In this document: in pieces, positions 5,114 through 5,132 of the stretch
Layout: each line of letters begins with the position of its first letter
Position numbering within the stretch: position 1 is the first letter of the stretch
From: RGIG8775 sp045121195
GTDB lineage: Bacteria > Bacillota > Clostridia > Oscillospirales > CAG-272
NCBI GenBank assembly: GCA_045121195.1
Contig: JBGVFO010000025.1
Span: forward strand, 1 to 5,132
Direction of reading: 5' to 3'
DNA: 5,132 nucleotides
The notes under the pieces: generated by a model
What the model saw: only the letters and a program-made list of their open reading frames with translations
What the model was told of the DNA's origin: nothing
Databases searched by the model: none
Translations under genes and position numbers: made by a program

Positions 5114-5132
5114 CCCCTATAAACATCAATTT
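5114..5132 (+). repeat. Repeat terminus at the window end, identical to 1713-1731
   Basis: CCCCTATAAACATCAATTT is identical over 19 bases to 1713-1731 and close to 1670-1689. It marks the right edge of the downstream module; the repeat may continue past the window end. Confidence 0.65.

Overview
The window looks like a chromosomal piece of a moderately GC-rich Bacillota (Clostridia), probably gut-associated. The coding regions are GC-rich, while the intergenic DNA is AT-richer, hairpin-dense and filled with short palindromic repeats. It carries Gram-positive style GGAGG ribosome sites and sigma-A-like promoters. Lineage is inferred from general character and protein style; there is no rRNA or other marker here.

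Layout. Positions 1-191 hold a palindromic intergenic repeat and the terminator of the first gene. The gene at 192-1439 (minus) is a membrane-anchored PlsC-type acyltransferase fused to a four-cysteine zinc ribbon and an unassigned C-terminal region; it has its own promoter (1486-1514) and terminator (160-187). Positions 1547-1731 hold a second, inverted copy of the same repeat, so the whole acyltransferase transcription unit sits between inverted repeats. An AraC-family regulator follows at 1794-2546 (minus, TTG start). It is divergent from a two-gene operon on the plus strand: a zinc-ligand-lacking medium-chain dehydrogenase (2666-3688) and a Gfo/Idh/MocA oxidoreductase (3692-4711), three bases apart. 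The last 421 bases hold no convincing gene but a hairpin-rich region closed by a 14-base inverted repeat (4745-4758 with 5078-5091).

How the genes fit together. The regulator and the two dehydrogenases form a plausible sugar or polyol module: an AraC protein with a cupin-like ligand domain would sense the compound and switch on two NAD(P)-dependent oxidoreductases. In the 119-base divergent intergenic region the two predicted promoters overlap, and a direct repeat of TAGARAAT with a 20-base period (about two helical turns) lies where an AraC-type activator would bind. The acyltransferase appears to be functionally separate, in phospholipid synthesis.

The least ordinary parts are the intergenic modules. 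Three regions share one terminal sequence and two of those also share the opposite terminus, with different interiors. The 3' module at 4745-5091 folds on paper into a closing stem with hairpins abutting it on both inner sides, and all its G-U pairs work only as plus-strand RNA.
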